Below are positions 24,602 through 32,648 of a stretch of 64,000 nt of DNA, in pieces (position 1 is the stretch's first letter; the number at the start of each line of letters is the position of its first letter). The translations under genes were made by a program, and so were the position numbers. A model generated the notes under the pieces. That model saw only the letters and a program-made list of their open reading frames with translations, searched no databases and was not told the origin of the DNA. This stretch comes from BOG-994 sp049514215. GTDB lineage: Bacteria; Pseudomonadota; Gammaproteobacteria; Burkholderiales; Burkholderiaceae_D. The stretch covers positions 1 to 64,000 of the forward strand of contig JBEKVI010000016.1 of the NCBI GenBank assembly GCA_049514215.1, given 5' to 3'.

Positions 24602-25801
24602 CTAGACCAGGCACAGATCCCGCGGTTTGGCACCCGGGAATACGTGAGCAAGGCGCTGCGGATCAAGCTCGAACAGGCGCGCAAATAGTCCCCCCAGTAC
24701 CGCGCGGTATTCATTGAGGACGGGATAATCGCGGTTTTGAAAGAGCGCACGCTCCTCGATGCGGACCTGGCTTCCCGGGACCGTTCCTCCCTGGATGCTG
24801 CCGCCTAACACCCAGTAGACGCAGCCATGGCCGTGGTCGGTTCCGCGATCTCCGTTTTCCCGGAAGGTTCGGCCAAATTCGCTCACCACGACCACGACCG
24901 TGTCCTTCCACCGGTCCCCCATGGCTTGTGCGTAGGCGCTAAGCCCGCGTCCGAACTCGCCCAGTCGTCCGGCGAGATAGCCCGTAGCACCACCCTCGCC
25001 CACATGCGTGTCCCAACCGCCCACGTCCAGAAACCCGATGTTGAACTCGTCACGCATGAGACGCGCGATGCGCCGCGCCTCCGCTTCGAAGCCTTTTGCC
25101 GTTATCGCATTGCGGCTGGCCTGATCCATCTCCTCTTGCATTGACTTCTGGACTTCGGTGCGCACATCGAAGCCTTCATGAACCGAGGTTGCAAGCCCGG
25201 TGCCGCGATACATGGCCGAGATGATCTGACCCTGACGATCGCTCACCCCCGACGGTCCGATCGCCCGAAGCGCCATGTTCGGGATCCCTTGCGATCCCTC
25301 AAAGACGATCGGCACGCGGTCGGTGAAGGCCATCGGTTTGGCGGGCGCGCCCGAAGCGTGAAGGACTTCGACCAGGCGGTTCAAGAACCCTGAACGATAA
25401 TCGTGCGAACCCGAAAGAGCCTGGCCCAGTTCGATTGAATCCTGGGTCTCGAAGTGACTTCGACTCAGGTCCTCGGTTCCGGCGAAGGGGATGAAGGCGA
25501 CCTGCTTTTTCTGGAATAGGGGGTAGATCGAGTCGCCCAGAGCGGGGTGCAATCCCCAATCGCTGTCGATGGGCAGTGCGGCGTGCGGATTTCCCGCATC
25601 GGGGCGCGCCACGGCAATATTGGGACGGGACTCGTAGTAGAACGAACTCGAATGCGGCACGAGCACGTTGGCGCAGTCGTAGCCCCCGCGCAAGAAAACC
25701 AGAAGAAATCGGTTGGCCACGGCCGGTGCAGCCCAAAGGCGCGTGGATCCCGCCCCGAGCGGAGCGGCCAGCAAGGCCTGAAGCAGGGTACGACGTCGCA
25801 T
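24602..25801 (-). CDS. DUF1501 domain-containing protein (exported)
   Basis: A 399-residue exported protein. The N-terminus MRRRTLLQALLAAPLGAG has an Arg-rich start and hydrophobic core like a Tat leader. DUF1501 markers are FLLVFLRGGYDCANVLVP, DSDWGLHPALGDSIYPL, DVGGWDTHVGEG and VVVVSEFGRTFRENGDRGTDHGHG; the fold is related to alkaline-phosphatase/sulfatase enzymes with metal-binding Asp/His. It is encoded just after a DUF1800 gene, its usual partner. The biochemical function is not established. Confidence 0.92.
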   Translation of the reverse strand: MRRRTLLQALLAAPLGAGSTRLWAAPAVANRFLLVFLRGGYDCANVLVPHSSSFYYESRPNIAVARPDAGNPHAALPIDSDWGLHPALGDSIYPLFQKKQVAFIPFAGTEDLSRSHFETQDSIELGQALSGSHDYRSGFLNRLVEVLHASGAPAKPMAFTDRVPIVFEGSQGIPNMALRAIGPSGVSDRQGQIISAMYRGTGLATSVHEGFDVRTEVQKSMQEEMDQASRNAITAKGFEAEARRIARLMRDEFNIGFLDVGGWDTHVGEGGATGYLAGRLGEFGRGLSAYAQAMGDRWKDTVVVVVSEFGRTFRENGDRGTDHGHGCVYWVLGGSIQGGTVPGSQVRIEERALFQNRDYPVLNEYRAVLGGLFARLFELDPQRLAHVFPGAKPRDLCLV

Positions 25802-25828
25802 TTTTGGACCTTTCCACCAAACCGAGGC

Positions 25829-27394
25829 TTAGCGATTCATGAATTCGGGTGACGACAGAAAAAAAGCGTTCCACTCCTGTGGCGAGTTGGCCTGCTCCAG
25901 CGCTTGCCGGGTCGAGGCGTGCAGGGTCTTCTCGATCGCAGCGTAATACAGTGCGTTCGACAAGAGCGGAAAGCCCGGATCTTCCACCGCAGGCGGGCCG
26001 TCGATCTTGAACAGTCCCGCACTATTGGCTCCAATCGCCTTGGCCACCTCAAAGCGGCTGGCCATCTGGCCCGATCCTGCCCAGGCAGTTTCGACCATGG
26101 AATAGCCGTCAGGGGTCTCGTGCGCAAACAACGGTTCATTCATGCGGCTGACCCAATTGACGATTGGGTTCGCATTGCGAATTGCTTTGGTATCGTAGGC
26201 CAAGCGCACAGCCGAAACCACATAATGCAGCGGATCCTTGAACTTGGCACCAAGGGAAGCCGTGAATTCGGGCGAGTCGAAAAGCGTCCTTAAGACCTGG
26301 GCAATGTCACCGTCGGTCTTTGAGAATGTCTGGGCCATGCGCAGAACGAGGGCTGGCGGCGGGTCGTCCGACACCAGGTAGACGGCCAGCTCCTGGCTGA
26401 TATAGCGGGCCGTGGCGGGCTCGCGGCTCAAAAGCGTCACCACCTCTTCCACCTCCGGCCATCCCCTGCCCTTGATCTGCTTGCCAAGTACGATCTTGTC
26501 GCCAAAATCATGGCGCGCCGGATTGAATTCAAAAAGCCCCTGGTGCACGTAGAGCGGCTCGAGCTTCGGTGGCAGCTTGGGCTCGTTCGGGCCGAAATTC
26601 ACACCCACGCCGGTGAGTACCCTGGCGAGTTCCTGCACGTCGCGCTGGCTGTACCCGCCGGTCACGCCCATGGTGTGCAACTCCATGATTTCGCGCGCAT
26701 AGTTTTCGTTCAGATGACCAACTGCATTCTGATCGTTGTCCAGATAGCGCAGCATTGCCGGATGCTTGAGCGTCGCAAGCAATAGGTCGCGAAAGTGCCC
26801 CAGGGCATGCTCGCGAATCGCGTGCTCCTCGTAGTCGCCCACGAGCACACGGATATTGCTCTTGTACATGTGAACATTGAAGTGGTTCATCCAAAACCAG
26901 GTCATCTGCTCTTGCAACTGGTTTGAAGAATAGAGATCCAGAAGGATCGAGCGGACCTGAGCCTCGTGACCGAGGGTGTTCATTTCCTGTTGCAGCGCCT
27001 GTTGAGCCGTCTTCTTCTGTTCGGGATCCTGGATGGCGTCGGCGTTCTTGCGTTCTTCCTCGAGGCTCAGGACCAAAGCCGACAGGGGTGTTCGCGAAAT
27101 CGAGAGCGCATCGATCTGCTGGGCGACTGCCACCGGCAGCGTCGCGCGCGCGGGATGGAGCTGGTGCTCCAGGAAAGTGGAAGTCCCCTCGCTGGCAACG
27201 CTTACGGCCAGCGAGGGCGATGCTCCCCACGTCACACGGTTGACAAATTTTTCCTGCAGGACGGCGCGTTCCTGGGCCTCGGACCGCTCTGCAGCCGACA
27301 GCTTGCCCGGGTCGCTCGCGCAGCCCGCGAGGACCACCAGGGCCATGCCAAAACAGGCCGACTGGAAGGAGGGCCGGATCTGGAAGTACACCAT
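25829..27394 (-). CDS. DUF1800 domain-containing lipoprotein
   Basis: A 521-residue protein. With the ATG at 27394 it has a lipoprotein leader with lipobox LAGC (MALVVLAGCASD). DUF1800 segments are FVNRVTWGASPSLA, LQEQMTWFWMNHFNVHM, NENYAREIMELHTMGVTGGYSQRDVQELARVLTG, and ARYISQELAVYLVSDDPP, with the helical C-terminal part. The frame extends upstream to 27523, but that stretch has no leader character. It sits 27 bp upstream of the DUF1501 gene; the pair is widespread in proteobacteria and planctomycetes and is of unknown function. Confidence 0.9.
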   Translation of the reverse strand: MVYFQIRPSFQSACFGMALVVLAGCASDPGKLSAAERSEAQERAVLQEKFVNRVTWGASPSLAVSVASEGTSTFLEHQLHPARATLPVAVAQQIDALSISRTPLSALVLSLEEERKNADAIQDPEQKKTAQQALQQEMNTLGHEAQVRSILLDLYSSNQLQEQMTWFWMNHFNVHMYKSNIRVLVGDYEEHAIREHALGHFRDLLLATLKHPAMLRYLDNDQNAVGHLNENYAREIMELHTMGVTGGYSQRDVQELARVLTGVGVNFGPNEPKLPPKLEPLYVHQGLFEFNPARHDFGDKIVLGKQIKGRGWPEVEEVVTLLSREPATARYISQELAVYLVSDDPPPALVLRMAQTFSKTDGDIAQVLRTLFDSPEFTASLGAKFKDPLHYVVSAVRLAYDTKAIRNANPIVNWVSRMNEPLFAHETPDGYSMVETAWAGSGQMASRFEVAKAIGANSAGLFKIDGPPAVEDPGFPLLSNALYYAAIEKTLHASTRQALEQANSPQEWNAFFLSSPEFMNR

Positions 27395-27668
27395 CTCGGA
27401 GCGCACGAAGAGTCCTTCAAGAAAATAGACAAGAGGAAGCGGGCTCGAGTCCGTCACGAGGCACAAGGCTGATCGCGGAATGTCAGACGAGGTCGGCCCG
27501 GCCGATGCGCACTGCGATCGCATCCCCTCCTATAACGGCTCAGCATGCGCTGGGCATACCTCTGGGATCGTCCGGTGCCGGCTTTTGGTGTAAAAAGATG
27601 TTACCGCTCGCACGCGGCCGCGACGGTATTCGCGGCGCACAGGTTTACATGCCCGCGCAAGGATGGAT

Positions 27669-28091
27669 CTACGGTGCGTCGGGGATGAGGCGGCGGCCAA
27701 GACAGACCACCTGATCCTCGATGTATCCCAATTTCCGATAGAAGGCGATGACGTCGGTGTTGGTTGTACGAATCATGAGATTGAGTTTCGGACAACCGCG
27801 CGCGGTGAGCAGCGCCTCGGCCTTTTCGACCAGTTGCCGTCCCACTGCCTGGTGACGCGCCGCGGGAGCCACGGCCAGGTAGTAGAGCCAGCCCCGATGG
27901 CCATCGTAGCCCACCATGGCCGAAGCCACGAGCTGCTGCTTTAGCACCCCCACAAGAAACAATTCAGGTTGTTCGCCGAGTTTGCGTTCGATGTCGCGAT
28001 AAGGATCGTTCCAGGGTCGAACCAGACCGCACTCGATCCAAAGCGCCACTACCGACTCGGTATCGGACTTCGTGAACGGCCGAATTTGCAT
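27669..28091 (-). CDS. GNAT family N-acetyltransferase (YpeA-like)
   Basis: A 140-residue acetyltransferase. The N-terminus MQIRPFTKSDTESVVALW and the acetyl-CoA motif LYYLAVAPAARHQAVGRQLVEKAEALL, then LNLMIRTTNTDVIAFYRKLGY, are typical of E. coli YpeA. The substrate is unknown. It lies directly downstream of the tRNA-Leu gene on the same strand. Confidence 0.88.
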   Translation of the reverse strand: MQIRPFTKSDTESVVALWIECGLVRPWNDPYRDIERKLGEQPELFLVGVLKQQLVASAMVGYDGHRGWLYYLAVAPAARHQAVGRQLVEKAEALLTARGCPKLNLMIRTTNTDVIAFYRKLGYIEDQVVCLGRRLIPDAP

Positions 28092-28164
28092 CCTTATCCC
28101 TCCGACGGCGCATGCGAACGGGGGTCCGCGTCACCCAGGCCGAGAGGCCGAGGAGATTGCAACC

Positions 28165-28467
28165 TGGTGTGCCCGACCGGAATCGAACCGGTACGGCCTT
28201 TCGGCCGAGGGATTTTCTTACCACCACGGCTTTCGCCGCCAGCAAGGCTGTTCGTGGTCTGGACTTTGCCTTGACCCGGACCAAGTAGTCTGAGGGTCCC
28301 CGCCGTCAAGTCTCTGCACGTTTCCCGATAACATGGGACTTCGCTCAGCGTTGCCGCGTCCCGAGACAGGGGTTTCGCTGAATTTGACGGGATTCACTCC
28401 GGCGCTTTCGCTTCCGGGTGCTCAAATGCATTAAGTCCCTTGCGTCTACCTGTTCCGCCACGGGCAC
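28165..28467 (-). tRNA. tRNA-Leu(UAA), interrupted by a group I intron
   Basis: The 5' exon is 28433-28467 (35 nt) and the 3' exon is 28165-28216 (52 nt); joined they give an 87-nt tRNA with encoded CCA. The acceptor stem GTGCCCG pairs with CGGGCAC at 7 of 7 positions. The D-arm contains GGCGGAACAGGTAGACGC, the anticodon stem is AGGGA with TCCCT, the joined loop is CTTAAAA with anticodon TAA, the long variable arm is GGCC-GAAA-GGCC, and the T-arm is ACCGG-TTCGATT-CCGGT. The long variable arm and 87-nt length fit class II leucine tRNA. The anticodon is interrupted after its U34 by the 216-nt intron, so both halves are required. Ordinary gene finders may miss it. Confidence 0.93.
28217..28432 (-). 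ncRNA. Group I intron in the tRNA-Leu(UAA) anticodon
   Basis: The 216-nt intron has the group I core, read on the minus strand. P1 pairs the exon end CUU plus intron AA with UUGAG, giving the required U-G wobble at the splice site. P3 is CCGTCAA (28384-28390) with TTGACGG (28303-28309). P4 is TCAGCG with CGCTGA. P7 is GACT (28309-28312) with AGTC at 28262-28265. P8 is GGACC (28295-28299) with GGTCC (28278-28282). P2 and P9 carry GCGAAAGC-type tetraloops, and the last base is G. The segments AAATTCAGCGAAACC and GTGCAGAGACTTGACGG resemble the Azoarcus tRNA-Ile and cyanobacterial tRNA-Leu introns (subgroup IC3). No endonuclease gene fits. The intron is likely self-splicing. Confidence 0.9.
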
Positions 28468-28594
28468 CCGGGCGGTATTCTCGCATGGCCCAACGAAGGG
28501 CGCCACATCAGTGCTCGCGTGCATCGAACCCGGCAAAAGGAGATGCTAAGCTCGAACGAGGTTGTTCCCCTCTCGTTTTTTGGCGGAGAAAATC

Positions 28595-29167
28595 ATGAGT
28601 GACGCACCGTTGACCTTCTTGGGAATCTCGGGAAGCCTGCGCACGGGATCGTACAACACCGCGACCCTTCGGGCCCTTCCGGAACTGGCGCCCGAGGGTG
28701 TCTCGATCGAATCGGCGGAAATTGGCGATATTCCGCTCTATAACGAAGATGCGCGTCAAAGTGGCTATCCGAGCGCAGTGGTCCGCCTGCGGGAGCAGGT
28801 TCGCAAGGCTGACGCTGTCATTTTTGTTACACCCGAATACAACTACTCGATCCCTGGCGTCCTAAAGAATGCGATCGACTGGGTGTCCCGTCCGCCCGAT
28901 CAGCCCTTCGCGGGTAAGCCGGCCTCGATCATGGGCGCGAGCCCCGGTGGTGTCGGAACCGCCCGGGCCCAATACCACCTCCGTCAAGTGGGCGTCTATC
29001 TCGACCTCACAATTCTCAATCTTCCTGAGGTGATGATCGCGCAGGCGCCGCAGCGCTTCGACGAGCAGGGCCGACTCGTACACGAGCCCACGCGCGAGTT
29101 CATCCGCAAACACCTTCTTGCGCTCCAGCACTGGACGCGCGTCATTCAGGCCGATCCGGCACGCTAG
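28595..29167 (+). CDS. NADPH-dependent FMN reductase (ChrR/YieF-like flavodoxin-fold)
   Basis: A 190-residue flavoprotein that reduces quinones, chromate or azo compounds. The FMN-binding motif is LTFLGISGSLRTGSYNTATLRAL and the family motif is VIFVTPEYNYSIPGVLKNAIDWVSRPP; PASIMGASPGGVGTARAQYHLRQV follows. The ATG at 28595 is preceded by GGAG and is preferred over an in-frame ATG at 28562. Its 3' end overlaps the convergent wHTH regulator gene by 26 bp. Confidence 0.92.
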   Translation: MSDAPLTFLGISGSLRTGSYNTATLRALPELAPEGVSIESAEIGDIPLYNEDARQSGYPSAVVRLREQVRKADAVIFVTPEYNYSIPGVLKNAIDWVSRPPDQPFAGKPASIMGASPGGVGTARAQYHLRQVGVYLDLTILNLPEVMIAQAPQRFDEQGRLVHEPTREFIRKHLLALQHWTRVIQADPAR

Positions 29168-29909
29168 TCCCGGGACGGACTTCAACCTCGGTCGTCGTCG
29201 CGCCGTCGCGGCAGCGCAGGACCAACTCCGGAGGTCCGGCCGGACTCATGCATCCCGACGTCGGATACAAGCCGATTTCCAGGTAGCGGGGATCCCAGGA
29301 GCCGCATTCCAGACAGTGCAACAGCGCCAAATCGGCCCGGCCCAGGCGCGCGGCGCGCAAGGCCCGATGGTAGGCGCTCCGCGCTAGGTCCACGCGAAAT
29401 CCGGGGAAGTCCTTCAGGGGCGTCGCGCCGATTTGTCCCGGGTCGATCTCCACTGCCCCCACAAACCGGTAACCTATGCGCTGCACGGTTCGGATGAAGT
29501 GGACACCCGTCTGACCGTCGCCGATGCCGCGCCGGACTTTCATGATCATCTGGGCCAAAGCGCTCTCCGAAACGCACACGGTGTGCCAGATCTGTTCGAG
29601 CAACTCGTCTTTGGGGACCACGCGATCCCGCTGTGCGATCAGGTAGAGCAACAAATTGAACGCCTTGGGCTCAAGGTGGACCGCTCTGGAGTCGACCCAG
29701 ATTTCGCGGGTTGCGGCGCTAAGCCTGCAACGGCCGAAACGGATCCCACTGGTGCGCTCGATCGGGGCGCCGAAGTCATCTGGCATAAACCCTGCTGCAA
29801 GAGAAAAATGCGAAGCCTCCACAATACGGCCAAGCCGGTCCACGCTCGCGCGCTTTCGCGCAACCGTTTGCGCCGCGCGGTCGAGCCCCTCGCGAAGCGC
29901 TGCGTTCAT
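29142..29909 (-). CDS. Winged-helix (OmpR/PhoB-type) transcriptional regulator without receiver domain
   Basis: A 255-residue protein with a Trans_reg_C winged-helix domain (about residues 57-140): FGRCRLSAATREIWVDSRAVHLEPKAFNLLLYLIAQRDRVV is cut here; the recognition part is LAQMIMKVRRGIGDGQTGVHFIRTVQRIGYRFVG. The remainder is about 100 residues of no recognised domain and no transmembrane helix, unlike CadC. A shorter start at 29786 (MPDDFGAP) would place the domain at the usual N-terminus and has a weak AGG site, so the annotated start may be 41 residues too long. The signal is unknown. The gene converges on the flavoprotein gene with 26 bp of overlap. Confidence 0.75.
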   Translation of the reverse strand: MNAALREGLDRAAQTVARKRASVDRLGRIVEASHFSLAAGFMPDDFGAPIERTSGIRFGRCRLSAATREIWVDSRAVHLEPKAFNLLLYLIAQRDRVVPKDELLEQIWHTVCVSESALAQMIMKVRRGIGDGQTGVHFIRTVQRIGYRFVGAVEIDPGQIGATPLKDFPGFRVDLARSAYHRALRAARLGRADLALLHCLECGSWDPRYLEIGLYPTSGCMSPAGPPELVLRCRDGATTTEVEVRPGTSVPDRPE

Positions 29910-30214
29910 GTCATCTGCGAAGCAGGTTCAGGCCCCGGGGGCACCTCCTTTGGCCGACCCCCTCGGCCCAGCGCATCACCATTTAGACGCTCCCCCTGGC
30001 GTAGAATGGGCTCGGCTTGCAGCATGGCGAACTATCGGATGCGAGGCCCGTCCAATCCTCGAGTTTGCGGATCTCACCCCGTCATTTCGCAGCGCGCATT
30101 GCAGGCCCGGCACGCGTCTCGGTTGCCGAAGCGGCGCGCACCGCCCACGCCACGCTTGGATCTTGCAAATACAGCGTACCTCGATGCAACGAATCCGTAA
30201 CAAGGGAAAAACAC
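29910..30214. other. Divergent intergenic region, 305 bp, no gene seen
   Basis: This region separates the wHTH regulator (leftward) and the sugar-phosphate operon (rightward). Frames run through it, but none shows recognised content. It ends with the AAGGGA ribosome-binding site of gnd at about 30203. It is the only place for the operon promoter; a TAGAAT hexamer at about 30003 is a candidate -10 box without a clear -35. Confidence 0.45.
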
Positions 30215-31237
30215 ATGCAGATCGGGATGATTGGCCTTGGAAGAATGGGAGCCAACATGGTGCGACGGCTCCTGCGCGCCGGACACAGTTGCGTCGTATT
30301 CGACCCGAACGCGAAGGCGCGAGATGAACTGGGGAAGGAAGGTGCGATCGCCTGTTCTAACCTTGCTGAGCTCGTGCAAAAGCTCGAGGCGCCCCGTGCC
30401 GTGTGGCTGATGCTCCCCGCGGCCATCGTCGACAACGAGCTTGCGCAGTTGACCGAGCTGCTCAAGGAAGGCGACACCGTCATCGACGGCGGAAACTCCT
30501 ACTATCGCGATGACATCCGGCGCGCAGACCAACTCAAACAGAAGGGGCTGCACTACCTGGATGTCGGAACAAGTGGCGGAGTCTACGGCGAAAAGCGCGG
30601 CTACTGCCTCATGATCGGCGGCGAAGCGCAGATCGTGGAACGTCTCGACCCGCTCTTTCGCGCCCTCGCGCCAGGCGCAGGCTCGGTGGACCCCACGCCC
30701 GGGCGCAAGCCGGGCGCGCACAAGCACACGGCCGAGGAAGGCTATCTGCATTGCGGACCCTCGGGTGCGGGCCACTTCGTCAAGATGGTACATAACGGCA
30801 TCGAATACGGTCTGATGGCCGCCTACGCCGAGGGGCTTAATATTCTGCACGGCGCCAACATTGGCAGTCAGGATCAAAAAGCCGATGCCGAGACCACGCC
30901 TTTGCGCGACCCCGAGTTTTATCGCTACGCATTCGATCTGCCCGAAATTGCCGAGGTCTGGCGACGGGGAAGCGTCATCGGCTCATGGCTTCTCGATCTG
31001 ACCGCTCAGGCGTTGGCCGAAAGTCCCACCCTCGAGAACTACGCCGGACGTGTGTCCGATTCCGGCGAAGGGCGCTGGACGGTGCTCGCGGCCGTTGACG
31101 AGGGCGTACCCGCCCCGGTTCTGAGCGCAGCTCTCTACGCCCGATTCGAGTCGCGCGGCAACGCCGAGTTTGCAAGCAAGGTGCTCTCGGCCATGCGACA
31201 CGCCTTCGGTGGGCATGTTGAAAAGCCTGCCTCATGA
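30215..31237 (+). CDS. gnd: 6-phosphogluconate dehydrogenase, decarboxylating (short form)
   Basis: A 340-residue short-form enzyme that makes ribulose 5-phosphate from 6-phosphogluconate. MQIGMIGLGRMGANMVRRLLRAGH is the Rossmann motif, and VIDGGNSYYRDDIRRADQL, LDVGTSGGVYGEKRGYCLMIGG and GPSGAGHFVKMVHNGIEYGLM carry catalytic Lys and substrate residues. At about 340 residues it is the type that lacks the long C-terminal tail of E. coli Gnd; short forms are often NAD-dependent. The ATG at 30215 has an AAGGGA site. It heads an eight-gene operon and is followed 13 bp later by zwf. Confidence 0.93.
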   Translation: MQIGMIGLGRMGANMVRRLLRAGHSCVVFDPNAKARDELGKEGAIACSNLAELVQKLEAPRAVWLMLPAAIVDNELAQLTELLKEGDTVIDGGNSYYRDDIRRADQLKQKGLHYLDVGTSGGVYGEKRGYCLMIGGEAQIVERLDPLFRALAPGAGSVDPTPGRKPGAHKHTAEEGYLHCGPSGAGHFVKMVHNGIEYGLMAAYAEGLNILHGANIGSQDQKADAETTPLRDPEFYRYAFDLPEIAEVWRRGSVIGSWLLDLTAQALAESPTLENYAGRVSDSGEGRWTVLAAVDEGVPAPVLSAALYARFESRGNAEFASKVLSAMRHAFGGHVEKPAS

Positions 31238-31250
31238 GGACCGCCTGAAC

Positions 31251-32648
31251 ATGAGCGGTCCGAATGCCAATCGCTTCGTCTTTTTTGGTGCAACCGGAGA
31301 CCTTGCTGCCAAGCAGATCTTCCCGGCCTTGCAGGCTTTAACCCGCCGCGGCTATCTCGATATGCCCGTCATCGGTCTGGCGCGCTCGGATTGGACTGAC
31401 GATACCTTGCGCCAGCGCGCCAGAGAAAGCATCGAGCAGCACGACCACCTCGATCCAGAGACCTTCGCCAAACTCGCAGGCAACCTGCACTATCTGAGGG
31501 GGGACTACGGCGACGATGCGACATTCGAACGCCTGCGCCAAGCCCTCGGCAGCGACGCGCGGCCTCTTTTCTATCTGGCGATTCCGCCCGACAACTTCGA
31601 AAACGTCGTCACCCGCCTCGCGCGCTCGGGGGCCGCTCGCGACGCCCGATTGGTCTTGGAGAAACCGTTCGGTCGGGATCTCGCCTCGGCCCAGGAACTC
31701 GAAGGGGTGCTCGAGAAGGTGTTTCCGGAGAACGCGATTTTTCGCATCGACCACTTTCTGGGCAAAGAGCCGGTCCAGAACCTGCGTTACTTCCGCTTCG
31801 CCAACGCGTTCGTCGAGGCGCTCTGGAATCGCCATCACATCGATAGCATCCAGATCACGATGGCCGAGAAGTTTGGCGTCCAGGGACGGGGCGCATTCTA
31901 CGATGGCGTAGGCGCCATTCGCGACGTCGTACAGAATCATCTACTGCAGGTGCTCGCGTTGCTCACCGTCGAACCTCCCGAGCCAGGCCCGAATGCCAAG
32001 ATGGATCACGGCAAGGTCGAGCTGTTGGCCGCCATGCGGCCCTTGACGCCCCAAGACGTCGTTCGCGGGCAGTTTCGTGGCTATCTCCAGGAACCGGGCG
32101 TTGCCCCCGATTCCAACGTCGAGACCTTCGCCGCGCTGCGCATCGCCATCGATAACGAGCGCTGGTCGGGAGTGCCTTTTTTTATCCGTGCCGGCAAGTG
32201 TCTGCCGGTGACGGCAACCGAGGTCGTGGCCCGGCTGAAGGCACCGGCTAAAGCGGTCTTCGAGCATGACCCTCCTCACGAGCCGAATTACTTCCGCTTC
32301 CGTCTCGGGCCCGACGTGTCGATCTCTCTGGGCGGGCTGGTGAAGGTCCCCGGAGAAATCATGAAGGGTCAGCACGTCGAGCTCATCGAGCATGATTGCG
32401 CCCTCAATGACGAAATGCGTCCCTATGACCGCCTGCTTGGCGATGCGATCCGAGGCGAGACCACGCTCTTTGCGGAATACGAGGCGATCGAGGCCACGTG
32501 GCGCGTGGTCGACCCGGCGCTCAACTCCCCTCCGGCGGTGGAGCTCTACGAACCCGGCACGTGGGGACCGGACAGTGCCCGCGCGCTCATGAGCGAGTTT
32601 GGCGGCTGGCACGATCCCGAAGGCGAAGAGCATGGCCCCGAAGCCTGA
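31251..32648 (+). CDS. zwf: Glucose-6-phosphate 1-dehydrogenase
   Basis: A 465-residue dehydrogenase forming 6-phosphogluconolactone. The coenzyme motif is FVFFGATGDLAAKQIFPAL, the active-site block is FRIDHFLGKEPVQNLRYFRFAN with the catalytic His, and RWSGVPFFIRAGKCLPV lies in the C-terminal beta domain. The ATG at 31251 follows a GAGGA sequence; an earlier in-frame ATG would add about 12 residues overlapping the gnd end. Its stop overlaps the HAD gene start by 17 bp. The enzyme makes NADPH or NADH for the operon pathway. Confidence 0.96.
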   Translation: MSGPNANRFVFFGATGDLAAKQIFPALQALTRRGYLDMPVIGLARSDWTDDTLRQRARESIEQHDHLDPETFAKLAGNLHYLRGDYGDDATFERLRQALGSDARPLFYLAIPPDNFENVVTRLARSGAARDARLVLEKPFGRDLASAQELEGVLEKVFPENAIFRIDHFLGKEPVQNLRYFRFANAFVEALWNRHHIDSIQITMAEKFGVQGRGAFYDGVGAIRDVVQNHLLQVLALLTVEPPEPGPNAKMDHGKVELLAAMRPLTPQDVVRGQFRGYLQEPGVAPDSNVETFAALRIAIDNERWSGVPFFIRAGKCLPVTATEVVARLKAPAKAVFEHDPPHEPNYFRFRLGPDVSISLGGLVKVPGEIMKGQHVELIEHDCALNDEMRPYDRLLGDAIRGETTLFAEYEAIEATWRVVDPALNSPPAVELYEPGTWGPDSARALMSEFGGWHDPEGEEHGPEA

